Source of the DNA: Methanobacterium sp. PtaU1.Bin242
GTDB taxonomy: Archaea; Methanobacteriota; Methanobacteria; Methanobacteriales; Methanobacteriaceae
Direction: 5' to 3'
DNA: 6,835 nt
NCBI GenBank assembly: GCA_002067565.1
Contig: MVQZ01000194.1
Coordinates: 1 to 6,835, forward strand
The notes beneath the pieces were generated by a model. That model worked only from the letters and a program-made list of their open reading frames with translations, was not told the DNA's origin and ran no database searches. Positions 4,940-6,835 of this stretch are shown one piece after another. A program made the translations under genes and the position numbers. How positions within the stretch are numbered: the stretch's first letter is position 1; every line of letters begins with the position of its first letter.

Positions 4940-6430
4940 TTAATCTTCTTTAAATGGCTTGGCAAACTTCTTCTCAATTTCCTGTCTGTAAATATTATTC
5001 ATGGTGCAGAAGGGGATTATCCTTCCATCAGGCACTGCATAATGGATAACACACCTTTTAACCCGATCTTGGTCGAAGTTCCAGGGATCCATGAAGTGCA
5101 TGCAGGATATAAGCAGACTTTTATGGTGGAAGTCTCCCAGAGCACTGTAGGATCGGTCTTTGAAAACTTTAATTAAAATATTTTTTATATCCAGTGATTC
5201 AGGTGTTTTAGTTAATTTGATGGTTTGAGGAAGTTCAATGGTGGCTCTGGCTAGAACTTTTGACTTGGCAACTATGCCGCCTTTATCTATATCATCACTG
5301 CTGTTGGATAATAGATTAAAGAAACGATCTACATCAATAAATTGGGTTATAGGAACCATATTATCTTCATCAATAAAAACATAGGTGGCAGCACCGCAAT
5401 GAGGATGGCAGGTGAAATCGACATTTGGCTCTCCTTCTATAGCCTCAATAAATTCAGATACTGGAAACACCGATGAGGCTGGATAGAAATCTTCAACTTT
5501 GATCTTGGAATCGGTTTGTTCTTCTACCAGTTCTTCAAAATCTGAAACAGTAATGCGTTGTTTTTCCACTTCTTCACTGGGTGTTCTTCCTGCAAAGGAA
5601 ACAGGCTGGAAAACCACTCCTCTTATAATATCTATGTTATCTGCGGCAAATTTTATAATATCTCCTACCTGGTCATGATTTGTTCCCTTTACCAGAGTTG
5701 GAACAAGTACTATGCCTAAATCTGCTTTACGACAGTTTTCTATGGCTTCTAACTTGGTGGGAAGAAGATTCCGCCCTCTATTTTTGATATATGGTTCCTC
5801 GGTTACCCCATCGAACTGCAAATAGACGGTATTTAAACCGGCTTCCTTGAGTTCACGTGCGAGATGGGGATTTTTTGCCAGCTTTATACCGTTAGTAGCA
5901 ATTTGGGTATGGGAAAATCCCTCTTCCTTAGCTAGTTTTATCAAATCAACGAGATCCTTCCTTACAGTAGGTTCACCACCAGCGTACTGTATGGCTGGGG
6001 CAGGAACCGGTTTGTTAGACCTTAAATTACGGAGCATTTGCCTTATTTCCTCATAAGAAGGTTCATAAATATATTTAGATACAGCTGCATTGGCAAAACA
6101 CACAGGGCAGCGTAGATTACAGCGATTGGTAACATCAATTAGTCCCAGTATGGTGTGACTTTCATGTTCTGCACATAGTCCGCAGTTTGCTGGACATAAT
6201 TCTTCTACGGATGTTTGGGGATTTTCAAGACCCTCACCCTGATAATCGTAGTCTGATGCTACTTGGTAAATTTTACTGTTACTCCAGTAAGTATTAATGA
6301 ATTCTCCATGTTTTTTACATTCTTTTTTTATCATTATCTTGCCCTGGTCTTCATAGACTTCAGCATCAATGGTATCAAGACACTCGGGACACAGACTTTT
6401 GGTTTTCTTTATAACCATCATCTCACCCAT
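4940..6430 (-). CDS. tes: Radical SAM protein of the MJ0619/Tes family (probable tetraether lipid synthase)
   Basis: The 496 residues match the M. jannaschii MJ0619 family in length and motifs. An N-terminal metal site has C14-x2-C17 and C38 with H41. CPANCGLC (C79, C83, C86) precedes the radical SAM triad C104-x3-C108-x2-C111 (CNLRCPVC); a SAM-binding GGEP sits at 151-154. Later cysteines C341/C345 (TCHPHCG), C443, C460 and C475 (near RVKRCVIHYAVPDGRIIPFC) would bind further clusters. MJ0619 was first described as the enzyme methylating C7 and C9 of methanopterin's pterin and later shown to be tetraether lipid synthase, joining archaeol chains into GDGT-type lipids. Divergent carS favours the lipid role; downstream mptG recalls the older one. 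The start may be residue 5 (ATG at 6418-6416), because GGTGA inside the first codons sits four bases before it and no ribosome binding site precedes 6430. No oligo-T tract follows closely, so read-through into mptG is possible. Confidence 0.87.
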   Translation of the reverse strand: MGEMMVIKKTKSLCPECLDTIDAEVYEDQGKIMIKKECKKHGEFINTYWSNSKIYQVASDYDYQGEGLENPQTSVEELCPANCGLCAEHESHTILGLIDVTNRCNLRCPVCFANAAVSKYIYEPSYEEIRQMLRNLRSNKPVPAPAIQYAGGEPTVRKDLVDLIKLAKEEGFSHTQIATNGIKLAKNPHLARELKEAGLNTVYLQFDGVTEEPYIKNRGRNLLPTKLEAIENCRKADLGIVLVPTLVKGTNHDQVGDIIKFAADNIDIIRGVVFQPVSFAGRTPSEEVEKQRITVSDFEELVEEQTDSKIKVEDFYPASSVFPVSEFIEAIEGEPNVDFTCHPHCGAATYVFIDEDNMVPITQFIDVDRFFNLLSNSSDDIDKGGIVAKSKVLARATIELPQTIKLTKTPESLDIKNILIKVFKDRSYSALGDFHHKSLLISCMHFMDPWNFDQDRVKRCVIHYAVPDGRIIPFCTMNNIYRQEIEKKFAKPFKED

Positions 6431-6489
6431 AATATATATTTATTATCGAAATCAATTACTATCATCTTCTTTTAAATCGGAGGTAAAAT
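6431..6489. promoter_or_regulatory. Divergent promoter region between tes and carS
   Basis: These 59 bases must hold both promoters. For carS (plus strand), the TATA-like ataatatatattta at 6429-6442 would place the start site near 6460, about 30 bases before its ATG. For tes (minus strand), ccgatttaaaag at 6479-6468 resembles a BRE plus TATA box and would start near 6446. The elements thus lie at opposite ends, each overlapping the other gene's leader or first codon, so initiation at one could hinder the other. Element choice is by eye. Confidence 0.45.
6479..6484 (+). promoter_or_regulatory. Strong ribosome binding site of carS
   Basis: GGAGGT, a near-perfect match to the archaeal 16S 3' end, ends five bases before the ATG at 6490 and fixes that start. 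Confidence 0.85.
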
Positions 6490-6835
6490 ATGGACTCAAC
6501 TGTTATCAGTGTTTTAACTTTATCAGCATATGCTATATACTTTATGCTGCCAGCATACTTAGCCAATGTTTCGGCATTAGCCTTCGGTGGTGGAACACCA
6601 GTGGATTTAAAGATTAATTTCACCGATGGACGCCGATTGCTGGGAGATGGAGTGACTTGGAGAGGAACCATCATTGGAATCATTATTGGAACTGGAATCG
6701 CAGTAATTCAGGGTTTAATATTCATGTATTATGGGGATATATTTAACTTATTACCCGGATGGGTAACCCTAAAAGAATTAATACCAGTTTATGCTACTGG
6801 ATGGGTGCTTTTAGGGCTCGGTCTTAGTGCAGGGG
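6490..6835 (+). CDS. carS: CDP-archaeol synthase, N-terminal part (runs off right edge)
   Basis: CarS is an integral membrane enzyme that transfers CMP from CTP to unsaturated archaetidic acid (2,3-digeranylgeranylglyceryl phosphate), giving the CDP-lipid from which polar head groups are attached. The 115 residues present open without a cleavable signal in a hydrophobic segment (about 5-32, VISVLTLSAYAIYFMLPAYL onward). A conserved polar loop follows, with FGGGTPVDLKINFTDGRRLLGDGVTWRG (32-59), matching the family's DGRR and GDGxTWRG signature. A second membrane segment lies at about 60-81 and a third begins near 100. The family is usually about 170-180 residues, so roughly a third is missing at the right edge. 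The ATG is fixed by a strong Shine-Dalgarno. It is divergent from the tes-like gene, which acts later in the same lipid pathway. Confidence 0.92.
   Translation, partial: MDSTVISVLTLSAYAIYFMLPAYLANVSALAFGGGTPVDLKINFTDGRRLLGDGVTWRGTIIGIIIGTGIAVIQGLIFMYYGDIFNLLPGWVTLKELIPVYATGWVLLGLGLSAG

Noticed and set aside
6263..6617. Two overlapping plus-strand ORFs antisense to the tes N-terminus and across the divergent promoter
   Set aside because: They conflict with the strongly supported tes and carS genes and show no family features.
6462..6683. Minus-strand ORF of 73 codons opposite carS
   Set aside because: Shadow of the CarS coding frame; no motif and no ribosome binding site.

Overview
The window looks like chromosomal DNA of a methanogenic archaeon, most likely a mesophilic, AT-rich member of the Methanobacteriales (Methanobacterium-like). 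The grounds are a beta-RFAP synthase for methanopterin, a CDP-archaeol synthase and a tetraether-lipid-synthase-type radical SAM protein for archaeal membrane lipids, an archaeal CDKAL1/e-MtaB-type tRNA methylthiotransferase, an archaea-only zinc-finger protein, TATA-like elements in AT-rich spacers and oligo-T stretches at gene ends. The genus is inferred from protein flavour and remembered gene order; no search was run.

Layout, left to right. Positions 1-47 (minus) hold the N-terminus of a zinc-ribbon protein cut by the window edge. After a 248-bp AT-rich spacer come three minus-strand genes: tRNA methylthiotransferase (296-1570), protein-L-isoaspartate O-methyltransferase pcm (1802-2458) and a COG1326-type zinc-finger protein (2459-3055). 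The last two form a tight pair whose coding frames are separated by a single TGA codon. A 210-bp spacer leads to a second minus-strand block: aconitase-family small subunit LeuD/HacB (3266-3778), beta-RFAP synthase mptG (3798-4790) and a 496-residue radical SAM protein of the MJ0619/Tes family (4940-6430). From a 59-bp divergent promoter region, carS (CDP-archaeol synthase) starts on the plus strand at 6490 and runs off the right edge.

How the genes fit together. CarS activates the archaeol precursor with CTP, and Tes joins two archaeol-type lipids into a membrane-spanning tetraether, so the divergent pair brackets early and late steps of one pathway. The same radical SAM family was earlier assigned to methylating the methanopterin pterin, and here the next gene on that strand makes the methanopterin aminobenzene-ribose unit, so the neighbourhood points both ways. 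The LeuD/HacB subunit would act in leucine or coenzyme B (2-oxosuberate) synthesis. Pcm and the methylthiotransferase act in protein repair and tRNA modification.

No mobile element, CRISPR array, tRNA or rRNA was seen, and I do not see a clearly new multi-gene system. The most unusual non-coding structures are two short tandem repeats in spacers (about 40-bp period at 1693-1779; about 32-bp period at 4825-4890), each upstream of a minus-strand gene. Other points of interest are the TTG start of mptG directly after an in-frame stop, the one-stop junction between the COG1326 gene and pcm, and the YLRV specificity loop of the aconitase small subunit.
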